A stretch of DNA of 43,607 nucleotides, from assembly GCF_000298295.1 (NCBI RefSeq), contig NZ_AMGM01000033.1, positions 1-43,607 on the forward strand, read 5' to 3'. The position numbers were made by a program, and so were the translations under genes. This DNA is from Cecembia lonarensis LW9 (lineage in GTDB: Bacteria > Bacteroidota > Bacteroidia > Cytophagales > Cyclobacteriaceae). A model generated the notes under the pieces. It was given only the letters and a program-made list of their open reading frames with translations. It ran no database searches and was not told the origin of the DNA. Within the stretch, counting starts at the first letter, position 1. The number at the start of each line of letters is the position of its first letter. Below are positions 17,216 to 26,278 of this stretch, one piece after another.

Positions 17216-17791
17216 ATGATGGAAGAACATACCGGACTTTTCAAATTTTTTGATGGCATTCATCCAATTTCTGCCAAAGCCATAGAAGCCTTAAGAAAGA
17301 TATGCTTTGAGTTAGCCATGCCAAAAGGAAAGGATTTGCAGTCCATTGGACATACCTGTAGAACCATATACTACGTGGAAAAGGGTCTTGCCCGAACCTA
17401 CTATTACAAAGATGGAAATGACATTACGGAATTATTTGCCTTTGAAAATTCTCTTATTGCCAGGGCGGAAAGTCTTTTTACCGGAAATCCAAGTAAAAAA
17501 GGCATCCAACTTCTTGAAGATAGTATCCTGATTGGAATTCCATCTCCTGATTTATTTAACTTATATGACCAACACCACGATATTGAACGGCTTTTCAGGA
17601 GAATTTTTGAGGCAGCCTATGTAGAAACAGTCAATAGAATAGAAAGCCTACAATTTCATACAGCGGAAGAACGCTACAAGGATTTATTGAGCACCTCCCC
17701 AAATCTTTTGCAGCGGGTACCGCTCAAACATATTGCTTCCTACTTAGGAATTACCCAGGTAAGCCTCAGCAGAATCCGCGCACAAATTTGA
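17216..17791 (+). CDS. Crp/Fnr family transcriptional regulator
   Basis: 191-residue regulator with an N-terminal cyclic-nucleotide-binding-like beta barrel (about 25-110, including RTIYYVEKGLARTYYYKDG and ITELFAFENSLI) and a short C-terminal winged-helix region whose recognition segment is HIASYLGITQVSLSRIRAQI. This shape is the common small Crp/Fnr type of Bacteroidota. The phosphate-binding RxxA motif of true cAMP receptors is not obvious, so the ligand is unknown. The ATG at 17216 is followed at once by a second ATG; either may be used. The methyltransferase and MFS genes follow and may be its targets. Confidence 0.9.
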   Translation: MMEEHTGLFKFFDGIHPISAKAIEALRKICFELAMPKGKDLQSIGHTCRTIYYVEKGLARTYYYKDGNDITELFAFENSLIARAESLFTGNPSKKGIQLLEDSILIGIPSPDLFNLYDQHHDIERLFRRIFEAAYVETVNRIESLQFHTAEERYKDLLSTSPNLLQRVPLKHIASYLGITQVSLSRIRAQI

Positions 17792-17854
17792 TTTTTTAAC
17801 AAATGATAAAGGAAAAGTAGCAAATGGACAGGATCTTTGTAAAAACAAATTAAA

Positions 17855-18526
17855 ATGATGCAAAAATTCCACTTAATTGCTACTGAAACCCTTGATGTCT
17901 GGATAAAAGCGGGGAAAAATATTTTCGAGGAAGATGCAACGGGTTATGACAGCTGGTTTGACAAACATCCGATTCTTTTTGAAAATGAGTTGCAAGCCAT
18001 ACGAATGTTGTTGCCTAATGAAGTTAAGGGCTTGGAAATCGGTGTGGGCACTGGCAGGTTTGCCCTTGCCCTTGGTGTCAAGGAAGGACTCGAACCTGCC
18101 AAAGGCATGGCCAAAATTGCAGCACAAAGGGGAATACAAGTAAAAGAGGGCATAGCCGAAGCTTTGCCTTATGAAGGTGAAAGTTTTGATTTTTTGCTGA
18201 TGGTAACTACCCTTTGTTTTTTGGATGACATCCCCAAGGCTTTTGTGGAAGCCCATCGGGTTTTGAGAAAAAATGGCCATTTGGTCATCGGTTTGATCGA
18301 TAAAAACAGTCCACTGGGGCGACAGTATGAGCAAGAAAAGGCAAATAATCCCTGGTATAAAAATGCCCATTTTCACAGTACAGAGGAAATCAGTGAACTT
18401 CTATCAACAGCAGGTTTTTCAGGTTTCAAATACTGCCAAACCTTATTCTCTACTGAGGAAATCCCTGAAAAACCCATTTCGGGTTTTGGTAAGGGGAGCT
18501 TTGTTGTCATCCAAGCAAAAAAATAA
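17855..18526 (+). CDS. Class I SAM-dependent methyltransferase
   Basis: 223-residue cytoplasmic enzyme of the Methyltransf_11 type. Motif I is GLEIGVGTGRFALALG (about residues 55-70), motif II-like PAKGMAKIAAQRG, and the later strand SFDFLLMVTTLCFLDD and AFVEAHRVLRKNGHLVIGLI complete the fold. The substrate cannot be told. It begins 64 nt after the Crp/Fnr gene, with GATCTTTG (one base off a -7 box) in the gap, and its stop is 2 nt before the MFS gene ATG. Methyltransferase and exporter are therefore probably co-expressed, as in a modify-and-export or resistance pair; that reading is an inference. Confidence 0.9.
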   Translation: MMQKFHLIATETLDVWIKAGKNIFEEDATGYDSWFDKHPILFENELQAIRMLLPNEVKGLEIGVGTGRFALALGVKEGLEPAKGMAKIAAQRGIQVKEGIAEALPYEGESFDFLLMVTTLCFLDDIPKAFVEAHRVLRKNGHLVIGLIDKNSPLGRQYEQEKANNPWYKNAHFHSTEEISELLSTAGFSGFKYCQTLFSTEEIPEKPISGFGKGSFVVIQAKK

Positions 18527-18528
18527 TC

Positions 18529-19734
18529 ATGGAAAAGGTCCGGTTAGGTTTAAAAGAAAACTGGCAACAGTTTACGCTCTTGGTCATTATCAACGCATTT
18601 GTAGGGGGGATGGTAGGATTGGAGCGGAGTATTCTGCCCCAAATTGCCGAAGTGGAATTTGCCATCGCTGCCAAAACGGCCATTCTTTCCTTTATCATCG
18701 TCTTTGGTATTGTAAAAGCCATAACCAATTACTTTGCGGGAGTATTTGCCAATAAAATTGGCCGAAAAAACCTACTGATTATCGGATGGCTTTTCGGTTT
18801 ACCGGTACCTTTTATCCTGATGTACGCTCCGAGTTGGGACTGGATCGTAGCTGCCAATGTACTATTGGGCATCAATCAAGGTTTGGCCTGGAGCAGTACT
18901 GTGGTGATGAAGATCGACTTGGTGGGAGAAAAGGACCGGGGATTTGCTATGGGGCTGAATGAATTTGCCGGGTACCTGGCTGTGGCTACTGTAGCATTTC
19001 TAACCGGTTTTATTGCAGCTGAATTCGGACTAAGGCCATACCCTTTTATTTTGGGGATTGCTTTGGCCATAGGAGGTCTATTTGGCTCCATTTTCCTAAT
19101 TAAGGATACAAGAAAACACGTGGCTGCAGAAAACACCTTATCTGATATCACCCGCCTATCCAATATATTCTGGCAGACTACTTGGAAACATAAAAACCTG
19201 GGTTCGGTGACGCAGGCAGGCCTGGTCAATAACCTGAATGACGGCATGGCATGGGGTATTTTTCCTATACTTCTGGCAGGAAAAGGTTTTAATCTGGAGG
19301 AGATTGGAATTGTCACCGCGATTTACCCTGCGATCTGGGGAATAGGACAGCTTTTTACAGGAAAAATGGCTGATATTTTCAATAAAAAAGGACTCCTTTT
19401 CATTGGTATGCTCTTGCAGGGTCTGGCATTGGGACTTTTCTTTTTTGCTGAAAGTATGACGCATTATGTGATCCTTTCTGCCTTATTGGGCTGGGGTACT
19501 GCCATGGTTTATCCTACCTTCTTGGCTACAGTAGCAGATAACACCCACCCTGAAGACCGGGCCAACAGCATTGGGGTTTTCAGGTTGTGGCGCGACCTTG
19601 GCTATGCCATAGGAGCCATTTTGACTGGATTAATAGCCGATGCGTTAGGGATTGAGGTGTCTATTTTAACCATCGCCGGACTGACCATAGTATCAGCTTT
19701 GATCATCGCTGTAAGAATGGATAGTGGAAAATAA
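18529..19734 (+). CDS. MFS transporter
   Basis: 401-residue inner-membrane transporter with about 12 helices. The loop 2-3 motif is seen as GVFANKIGRKNLLIIG, and the repeated loop in the second half as GKMADIFNKKGLLFIG. LLGINQGLAWSSTVVMKIDL is typical of major facilitator drug/metabolite exporters. It starts 2 nt after the methyltransferase stop. Its stop codon directly abuts the stop of the convergent lipoprotein gene. Substrate unknown. Confidence 0.92.
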   Translation: MEKVRLGLKENWQQFTLLVIINAFVGGMVGLERSILPQIAEVEFAIAAKTAILSFIIVFGIVKAITNYFAGVFANKIGRKNLLIIGWLFGLPVPFILMYAPSWDWIVAANVLLGINQGLAWSSTVVMKIDLVGEKDRGFAMGLNEFAGYLAVATVAFLTGFIAAEFGLRPYPFILGIALAIGGLFGSIFLIKDTRKHVAAENTLSDITRLSNIFWQTTWKHKNLGSVTQAGLVNNLNDGMAWGIFPILLAGKGFNLEEIGIVTAIYPAIWGIGQLFTGKMADIFNKKGLLFIGMLLQGLALGLFFFAESMTHYVILSALLGWGTAMVYPTFLATVADNTHPEDRANSIGVFRLWRDLGYAIGAILTGLIADALGIEVSILTIAGLTIVSALIIAVRMDSGK

Positions 19735-20502
19735 TTACTCTATGGTAATTCGTCGCCGAACAGAAGAAAATGGTCCATCAAGCTCCTTTCCATCCTTCTT
19801 GACCAAATGAAGGCTTATGCTGTATGCACCGGGACCCAATCCTGAAACCCTGACAGGGCTGACCTGCTCCATAGGGTACCTCATGCTGTCCACTTCCAAA
19901 ATTACATTAAGCCTGTCCTTGTTCATGTCCCCACCCAAAAGGAGGAAATCTACGGTAATTTCCTCTCCCTGGGCATACCTTTGATCATTGTGGGGAAGGT
20001 TCATTATCACATAGGGTTCGGCCTGATAGGGAAAAGCCCTTGTCTCACCAACCATAAAATCCCTATCGACATAGTTACCGAACTCTTTCAGGGCCAAGCC
20101 CTCCTCATCAACCAAATAGGCTACTGCCCGATAAGTTCCTTGATTTAATTCTTTTTGGAAAATAGGGGAATTATACCCAACAGGATCATTACCATTGAGT
20201 ACCATTTTCAATTGAAAGCCGCTTAAACCTGCGTCAAAAGGATAATTCTTGATGTTGAATTCAAATGGCACCTTGCCAGGTTTAAACTTTTGGTTTCCCA
20301 ATGGGCTATACATTTCAACCATGGCGTCCGGGTATTCATTTTTCTCTTCATAAAAATAAAACCGGACTTCTGATGCCGATTCGACTAAACTGTCCAATAC
20401 GTCTGTACTTACTACCAGTTCTCCCTGTTTTTCTCTAGAAGTACCACAACTTGCGGCAAAAAAAACAAGTAAAACATAGATTGATAGAATGCTCTTATTC
20501 AT
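19735..20502 (-). CDS. Hypothetical lipoprotein
   Basis: 255-residue protein with an SPII signal peptide (lipobox AASC, lipidated C19). The mature part looks like two beta-sandwich units: one with VRFYFYEEKNEYPDAMVEM and FDAGLSGFQLKMVLNG, a second with YVIMNLPHNDQRY and GLGPGAYSISLHLVKKDGKE. This suggests a soluble envelope protein anchored by lipid, with no catalytic motif recognised. It is monocistronic, convergent with the MFS gene, and divergent from the oxygenase gene (78 nt). I do not recognise the family. Confidence 0.82.
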   Translation of the reverse strand: MNKSILSIYVLLVFFAASCGTSREKQGELVVSTDVLDSLVESASEVRFYFYEEKNEYPDAMVEMYSPLGNQKFKPGKVPFEFNIKNYPFDAGLSGFQLKMVLNGNDPVGYNSPIFQKELNQGTYRAVAYLVDEEGLALKEFGNYVDRDFMVGETRAFPYQAEPYVIMNLPHNDQRYAQGEEITVDFLLLGGDMNKDRLNVILEVDSMRYPMEQVSPVRVSGLGPGAYSISLHLVKKDGKELDGPFSSVRRRITIE

Positions 20503-20580
20503 GCTTATGGCGGCTAATCCACCAATTTATTTAAAATTCCATGAAAATGGCGTACCTTTCGGCATAAATATTTACCAAAT

Positions 20581-21561
20581 ATGACTGAGATTTTATATGA
20601 TGAAATCCCATCTCTGGATCTGGCTGATTTCACCTCCGGAGATGCAGAAAAAAAAGCTGCTTTTGTAAAAAAGTTGGGCGATGCGTACCAGAACATTGGC
20701 TTTGTGGCCATTAAAAATCATGGTTTAAATCAGGAATTGCAGGACAGGCTTTATGCAGTAATCAAAGAGTTCTTTTCCCTTCCTGATGAAACCAAAGGCA
20801 AATATGAAAAACCCGAAATTGGCTTCCAAAGAGGCTATACAGGAAAAGGTAAAGAACATGCCAAAGGTAGAAATACGGGGGACCTTAAGGAGTTTTACCA
20901 TGTAGGTCAGGAACTGGCCGATATTCCGGATTCAGATCCCATCAAAGCAGAATATCCCGCCAATATCTGGCCGGAAGAATTACCCGAGTTCAAAGCAGTG
21001 GCTTTGGAAATCTATAAGACTTTGGAAAATGCGGGCAAAAACATGCTCCAAGCGATTGCCCTGCATTTAGGACTGGAGGAAGATTACTTTGAAAATAAAG
21101 TGGCCTATGGCAATTCTATCCTTAGACAAATCCATTATTTCCCCATTGAAAATCCTGATGCCGTACCGGCAGATGCAGTACGGGCTGCAGAGCATGGGGA
21201 CATCAACCTGATTACACTATTGATGGGTGCTTCTGCTGATGGATTACAGGTTTTGAGGAGAGATGGAAAATGGATTCCAATCACCGCCTTGCCGGATCAA
21301 TTGGTGGTAAATGTTGGAGATATGTTGGAAAGACTCACCAATAAAAAACTGAAATCCACCATCCACCGCGTAGTCAATCCACCACGTGAAATGATGCATA
21401 CCAGCAGGTATTCTATTCCATTCTTTATGCACCCACGTTCAGAAATGGATCTTACCTGTCTGGAGAGTTGTATTGATGCAAACAACCCCAAACAGTTTGA
21501 AGATGCGACAGCTGGGGAATTTCTCGAAGAGCGTCTCAGGGAATTGGGACTTAAAAAATAA
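20581..21561 (+). CDS. Isopenicillin N synthase-like 2OG-Fe(II) oxygenase
   Basis: 326-residue non-haem iron oxygenase. The N-terminal DIOX_N-like region includes YQNIGFVAIKNHGL, and the jelly-roll core has the iron ligands H205 and D207 (AAEHGDINL) and H261 (STIHRVVNPP), with R275 in RYSIPFF as the 2-oxoglutarate-binding arginine. The substrate is unknown; bacterial IPNS-like proteins include many enzymes unrelated to penicillin. It is followed after 3 nt by chrA, so the two are probably co-transcribed. Confidence 0.92.
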   Translation: MTEILYDEIPSLDLADFTSGDAEKKAAFVKKLGDAYQNIGFVAIKNHGLNQELQDRLYAVIKEFFSLPDETKGKYEKPEIGFQRGYTGKGKEHAKGRNTGDLKEFYHVGQELADIPDSDPIKAEYPANIWPEELPEFKAVALEIYKTLENAGKNMLQAIALHLGLEEDYFENKVAYGNSILRQIHYFPIENPDAVPADAVRAAEHGDINLITLLMGASADGLQVLRRDGKWIPITALPDQLVVNVGDMLERLTNKKLKSTIHRVVNPPREMMHTSRYSIPFFMHPRSEMDLTCLESCIDANNPKQFEDATAGEFLEERLRELGLKK

Positions 21562-21564
21562 AAG

Positions 21565-22761
21565 ATGTCAGTCCAGAAAGTACGATATTACATCTACCTA
21601 AAGGACGTTTTACTACTTTCTGTCACTGCATTTGGTGGCCCTCAAGTCTTTCTCTCCATGGTGCTCGAACTCATGGTGAGAAAGCGGGGTTACATCAAAG
21701 AAGAGGAACTTTGGGAACTGAATGCGCTCTGTCAGATTCTTCCCGGCCCAACCTCTACCCAGACCATTTCTGCCATTGGATACCGCATAGGGGGTCCTTC
21801 ATTGGCCTATTTGTCACTTTTTGTTTGGATATTACCGGCCACTATCCTGATGATTACGGCAGCTTTTTTGATCGATTACTTACAGGAAAATACCCCCGGA
21901 GCCCTCAATTTTGCCAAATTCATTCAACCCATGGCCATAGGTTTTATCATCTATGCCGCCCAAAAAACCATATTCAAAATGGTGAAAACTTCAGAGGCTA
22001 CCGTACTGATGATGTTTTCTGCCTTTGTATCCTTTTTCTACAATTCACCCTATGTTTTCCCGCTTCTCCTAGTCGTGGGAGGAGTCAGTACGTCATTGAA
22101 ATTCAGGGACCAACCCAAAGAAGAGGGGGATAAAAAATTGGTAATTTCATGGGCCAACTTTTTCTTATGGGGAGGAGTATTGGTCGCCGCAGCTGTATTG
22201 GGTGCCATTACCAAAAACCAATCTGTACTGCTTTTTGAAAATTTCTACCGAAACGGCTCACTGATATTTGGAGGAGGTCAGGTTTTGGTACCCTATCTTT
22301 TCACAGAATTTGTGGAATTCAAAAAATTCCTCACCTCTCAGGAGTTCCTCACCGGCTATGGCATCGCACAAGGTATTCCAGGACCAACCTTTAGTATCAG
22401 TTCATACGTAGGCGCACTTTCCATGCGGGAATATGGTATTCCAGGGCTACTTACAGGAGGATTTGTGGCAGCCGCGGGTATTTTCTTGCCCGGGACTTTC
22501 CTCATCTTCTTCGTTATCCGGTTTTGGGACCAACTGAAAAAATACAGACCCGTCCGAGCCGCCCTTGAAGGTATAAATGCGGTGAGTTGCGGGATGTTGA
22601 TAGCTGCCGCTTACCTGCTTTTCGAACCCTTGGATGCCAATCTATTCAATATCCTGGCGATTTTTGGCACCTACTTGCTGCTTCAATTTACCAAATTGAG
22701 CTCTCCAATCATCATCATCATAGGGGTAATGGCGGGTATTGGGTACAATTGGATTTTCTGA
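21565..22761 (+). CDS. chrA: Chromate transporter (CHR family, ChrA-like)
   Basis: 398-residue inner-membrane protein of the CHR superfamily with two homologous halves. Half one carries VTAFGGPQVFLSMV and QILPGPTSTQ, half two LIFGGGQVLVPYL and QGIPGPTFSISSYVGA; the FGG and PGP motifs are diagnostic. Studied members export chromate (and probably sulfate-like anions). Resistance in this strain is not shown. It lies 3 nt after the 2OG oxygenase gene. No chrB regulator is present. Confidence 0.92.
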   Translation: MSVQKVRYYIYLKDVLLLSVTAFGGPQVFLSMVLELMVRKRGYIKEEELWELNALCQILPGPTSTQTISAIGYRIGGPSLAYLSLFVWILPATILMITAAFLIDYLQENTPGALNFAKFIQPMAIGFIIYAAQKTIFKMVKTSEATVLMMFSAFVSFFYNSPYVFPLLLVVGGVSTSLKFRDQPKEEGDKKLVISWANFFLWGGVLVAAAVLGAITKNQSVLLFENFYRNGSLIFGGGQVLVPYLFTEFVEFKKFLTSQEFLTGYGIAQGIPGPTFSISSYVGALSMREYGIPGLLTGGFVAAAGIFLPGTFLIFFVIRFWDQLKKYRPVRAALEGINAVSCGMLIAAAYLLFEPLDANLFNILAIFGTYLLLQFTKLSSPIIIIIGVMAGIGYNWIF

Positions 22762-22775
22762 CTTCTTTTTTTAGG

Positions 22776-22985
22776 TTTTGCCACAAAGGCGCTATGACAC
22801 TAAGTTATTTAAGATTTTAGATGTAAGAAATAAGATTGAAATAGAATAGAAACTGGTGCTTTTTCGAAAGTTCCGAACACCAAATGTTCGGGATAAGTTG
22901 AAATTGGGATATGCATTCTAAATTCTAAATTCCTCATTCCACATTATTATTTCTTCATTTATGCCTTTGCGTCTTCGTGGCAAAA
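22776..22985. repeat. Imperfect inverted repeat of a CCACAAAGGC-type element
   Basis: TTTTGCCACAAAGGCGC (22776-22792) is mirrored by GCGTCTTCGTGGCAAAA (22969-22985). A smaller perfect hairpin CCGAACA/TGTTCGG (22873-22879, 22885-22891) lies inside. The 241-bp gap between chrA and the M24 gene holds no gene. Similar CCACAAAGGCACTAAG-like strings are common in Bacteroidota intergenic DNA. Confidence 0.55.
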
Positions 22986-23002
22986 TCAAACCTTGAGCCT
23001 TT

Positions 23003-24268
23003 CTAAGCAAAGGGTTTTTCAACAGAAGGACTGGGCTGGGTAAAATACTCTGGTCCATTCTCTGTCATGTAAAAACAGTCTTCCAAGCGTACGCCAAACT
23101 CACCCACGATGTATATGCCAGGTTCGTTACTGAAGCACATTCCTGCCTGCAAGGGGGTATCATTGCCCCGAACCAAATTGGTCCACTCGTGTCCGTCCAT
23201 ACCGATGCCATGCCCTAGGCGATGAGAGAAGTATTTATAATCTGGTCCAAACCCTGCTTGATCAATCACAGCTCTCGCTGCTGCATCCATTTGTTCACAG
23301 GTAGTGCCAGGTTGTTTGGCCAATTCAAAAGCTGCCGTCTGTGCTTCTTTCACCACATCCCACACCTCCTTCTGTCTGTCATTGTGCTCTCCAAAAACAA
23401 TGGTCCTGCTGATATCTGACTTATAGCCTTCTACTGTACAACCACCATCCGCCAAGACAATATCTCCAGGTTTTAGGGTTTGTGTTTTGCTACTGCCATG
23501 TGGGAAGGCAGACCATTCTCCAAAATTGGCTCCAATGGAACCACTAAAGCCCAATTTTCGATGTGCTTCAGATGCAATGTCCCTAAAGTCATATTGGTTC
23601 ATACCTTCGTACAAAGAGTCGAACAGGATTTTATACGCTTCCAAAGTGGCCGTATTGGCCGCTTGCATCAAGGCAATTTCAGCTGGAGATTTGAAGATCC
23701 TACAACCTGCGGTCACCCCATCTCCATTGACGAAATTGATCCGTGCTGTTTCACTTTTGATGCCATCATAAAGAAAAAAGCGACAACGCTCTTCAATGGC
23801 CACCTTTTGATTCGGTGTTCCTATATCCCGCAATAGTTTTGCGGTAAGGGCATAAGGGCTTTCATGCTCTTCCCAAGTCAGTACTTTATTACCGAACTTT
23901 ACCAACTCCTCCACTTTGTCCTGTTCAAACCCTGGACAGATGTAAGCAATGTCTCCTTTGGCAGGGATGACTGCGGCGACCATTCTTTCGGAAAGGAAAA
24001 AATCAAAATCCAGAAAATATTTCATGCTCGTGCCCGGTTCCAGGAAAAGCGCATCGATTTTTTGTTCCTGCATCAATTGCTGTGCTTTGGCGATTCTGGA
24101 CAAGCGCTCTTCTTTGGAAATCGGCTGGATATTGAGATTAAGAGGCTTTACTCCATCCATTTTCTTGCCTTCTGCTTCATTTTCAGAGCTGGCACAAGAA
24201 ATCATAGGCAGTGCAATTGCAGGAGAAAGGGATGCCCATTTGACAAATGATCTTCTGTTAAGTTTCAT
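23003..24268 (-). CDS. M24 family metallopeptidase (Xaa-Pro aminopeptidase-like), Tat lipoprotein
   Basis: 421-residue pita-bread peptidase exported to the envelope. The signal LNRRSFVKWASLSPAIALP has a twin-arginine motif and ends in a lipobox (ISC, C25), so it is a predicted Tat-dependent lipoprotein. The N-terminal creatinase-like domain spans about 60-185. The catalytic domain carries the dinuclear metal ligands in ADGGCTVEGYKSDISRTI, RLGHGIGMDGHEW, NEPGIYIVGEFG and VRLEDC. This suggests release of N-terminal residues from X-Pro peptides outside the inner membrane. TatC is encoded at 10.8-11.6 kb. The gene is transcribed alone; the tRNA-Val gene lies on the other strand 166 nt upstream. 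Confidence 0.93.
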   Translation of the reverse strand: MKLNRRSFVKWASLSPAIALPMISCASSENEAEGKKMDGVKPLNLNIQPISKEERLSRIAKAQQLMQEQKIDALFLEPGTSMKYFLDFDFFLSERMVAAVIPAKGDIAYICPGFEQDKVEELVKFGNKVLTWEEHESPYALTAKLLRDIGTPNQKVAIEERCRFFLYDGIKSETARINFVNGDGVTAGCRIFKSPAEIALMQAANTATLEAYKILFDSLYEGMNQYDFRDIASEAHRKLGFSGSIGANFGEWSAFPHGSSKTQTLKPGDIVLADGGCTVEGYKSDISRTIVFGEHNDRQKEVWDVVKEAQTAAFELAKQPGTTCEQMDAAARAVIDQAGFGPDYKYFSHRLGHGIGMDGHEWTNLVRGNDTPLQAGMCFSNEPGIYIVGEFGVRLEDCFYMTENGPEYFTQPSPSVEKPFA

Positions 24269-24434
24269 GGCTGACTGGTTTTTTCTTTGAATTTAAGGAC
24301 AAGTGCAGAAAAAGCGATTGGAATTTTAGCAAGAGGCGTGAATTTACTTTGGAAACAATTTCTTAGCAGTTAATCGGAAAATTAAACCCTTCTTGTAAAT
24401 GTTCCCTTCTTTGACTTATTTAGCATCTGAATTA

Positions 24435-24509
24435 GGAACTTTAGCTCAGTTGGTTTAGAGCGCTGCCTTGACAGGGCAGAGGTCGTGGGTTCGAATCCCT
24501 CAAGTTCCA
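24435..24509 (+). tRNA. tRNA-Val (anticodon GAC)
   Basis: Complete cloverleaf of 75 nt: acceptor GGAACTT/AAGTTCC, D arm GCTC with AGTTGGTTT loop, anticodon arm CTGCC-TTGACAG-GGCAG giving anticodon GAC (valine), T arm GTGGG-TTCGAAT-CCCTC, discriminator A. The CCA end is not encoded. It marks the left edge of the accessory, repeat-rich stretch. Confidence 0.96.
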
Positions 24510-25165
24510 CTTTTTTAGACTTTTAGAAGCGAGAAACGAGAGAATAGACTCGATTTTGACCGTATAGGCGATTGCTTATAAGAAACAAGAACCAAGAGAC
24601 AAGAAGCAAGACTCGTTTTTCAGAAGAGTTGGCGATCTTTTTTAGAAACGAGAGACGGGAAGCGAGCTTGCCTAGCTTTAGGTAGGAGGTTAGACTCGAT
24701 TCACTTTGGAAGAACTATCTGGTCTTTTGTCTTTAAATATGCTATTCGAAATAAGTTGAAAAAGCCTTTGACGAAATATTTTTTGCGTGCACGCCAATAA
24801 AATATGACCCATTCTGGGTCAAATACTCCAAGCTGAAATGTTGATTCTACAAATATATGACCCTTTCAGGGTCGGGAAATCGGAAATCCCTATTAATCAG
24901 ATTATTTAAATCAGGCTAAAATTATCCCGAAGGGATAACATATCTATAGAAGAAATTCGGATATATGAGCCCTCCGACCCCGAAGGGTGTCGAATATCAT
25001 TAAAATGGCGTGACTCTTTGAGGGCTGGTATTCACCATATAGATTCCTTTTTTGTAACTACATATGGTTATCCGATAAATTACCAGTAAAGGAGACTTAG
25101 GAATAAAGGGAATGGGATATTTATTTTATTTGTACGCATGGTTTCGTGGATCTATTGCTTCAAAT
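24510..25165. repeat. Gene-free 656-bp region with dispersed repeats and four short palindromes
   Basis: The first 210 bases are degenerate GAAGCGAG/CAAGACTCG-type repeats; strings such as AAGCGAGCTT plus an AGGTAG unit and GAAGCAAGACTCG recur at 30.56-30.76 kb. Then come four small hairpins: GACCC/GGGTC (24805-24821), GACCCT/AGGGTC (24859-24873), TATCCC/GGGATA (24922-24938) and CGACCC with GGGTGTCG (24975-24992). No ORF or RNA gene is convincing. Confidence 0.7.
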
Positions 25166-26278
25166 TCAATTTTCTATGGATGGCAAGCGATAAATAATGA
25201 TTTGTGGATTTATCTCCGGAAAACTTTCATGGTCACGCAAAATGGAGTAAAACAGGTCCCCATTCAACGGCTTTGGAATCATTTCATCTGTCATCTCCTG
25301 ATCAAATAATTGCCTTAAATGAACTAAGGGACGATTGTTTTCCAAATCAATTACTACAAAATAGGAACGATGGTCATATACAACACGTACAAACGCTTTT
25401 TTATCGGACATCACCACTTGGCTTATCCCCAGCTGAAGGGTGTTGTCAAATCCGCTTAAATGAAGCAGGTATTCAGGAACCAAATAATCCTCCTTTATAC
25501 TAAAGATCGTGTCTGTGTTAGCATAAGATGATATATCTCCCCGGATGATTGACATATAAAACAAGGTTGTGTTGTTTATCCGACTTAATATCCTGGGGAT
25601 AGAATGGATAATTGTGTAATTTGAATGATATCGGTAAAGCGGCTTTTCTTGGTGTTTGACTTCAAGGGTTTTGGGATCAATTGAGCTTATCAACACCTGA
25701 CGGGGTTTTTCTCTGGTGCCAATTAGCGTCTCCTGAACAACCAGAAGGGTATCATTATCTTTATAGAAGGAGATAGGATGCCCAAGCAGTTTATTGCTTG
25801 TTGATTCAAATTTTCCTTCGAGGGAATAGGAAATCACGGTCATTTTTTGCCAATCCGCCACAAGCACAATATTTTCCTTTTCATCTAAGTGAATCGCATA
25901 GGGCATAGTATATTCATCTGGCCCCTCTCCATTCTCCCCGATTTTCCCTAAAAAACTACCCTTGTTGTCAAATTTTAATAGACCCTGTCTTCTGTCTATT
26001 AGAAGAAAGAAGTCTTGCGAAAAAGCCAAATCGTGGACTGAAGTAAGAGGAGGGTTTCCCGTAGCTTCAAGGTTGATTGTGTCCAGAATTTCAATCTGCA
26101 ACTCCGGGAAATCACCCAACAAAAAATCTTTACGGATTTCAATGGTTTTGAATGATGACAGGGCCTCGGAACTGTCTTTATTGCGACAACTTTGCATGAA
26201 TAGGATGAAAAGGCCCAAACAAGTCAAAAGGAAAATTTCAGGGCTGTAAAAATGGTGGTTACCCTTTTTCACTTTCAT
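25166..26278 (-). CDS. 6-bladed beta-propeller lipoprotein
   Basis: 370-residue protein of the Bacteroidota 6-bladed beta-propeller type. An SPII signal with a long polar start ends in the lipobox FMQSC (C31). The blades show LTSVHDLAFSQDFFLLIDRR, LLKFDNKGSFLGKIGENGEGPDEYTMP and ENIVLVADWQKMTVISY, the NHL-like pattern of the family. Such lipoproteins are abundant in Bacteroidota and of unknown role; some accompany polysaccharide or peptide uptake loci. It stands alone between repeat-rich DNA and a gene-free region. Two DUF4221-type relatives in architecture lie at 32.4-34.7 kb. Confidence 0.85.
   Translation of the reverse strand: MKVKKGNHHFYSPEIFLLTCLGLFILFMQSCRNKDSSEALSSFKTIEIRKDFLLGDFPELQIEILDTINLEATGNPPLTSVHDLAFSQDFFLLIDRRQGLLKFDNKGSFLGKIGENGEGPDEYTMPYAIHLDEKENIVLVADWQKMTVISYSLEGKFESTSNKLLGHPISFYKDNDTLLVVQETLIGTREKPRQVLISSIDPKTLEVKHQEKPLYRYHSNYTIIHSIPRILSRINNTTLFYMSIIRGDISSYANTDTIFSIKEDYLVPEYLLHLSGFDNTLQLGISQVVMSDKKAFVRVVYDHRSYFVVIDLENNRPLVHLRQLFDQEMTDEMIPKPLNGDLFYSILRDHESFPEINPQIIIYRLPSIEN

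Noticed and set aside
20581-22761. Penicillin-type biosynthetic cluster suggested by the IPNS-like oxygenase
   Set aside because: There is no NRPS, epimerase or other pathway gene nearby; the neighbour is a chromate-type transporter.
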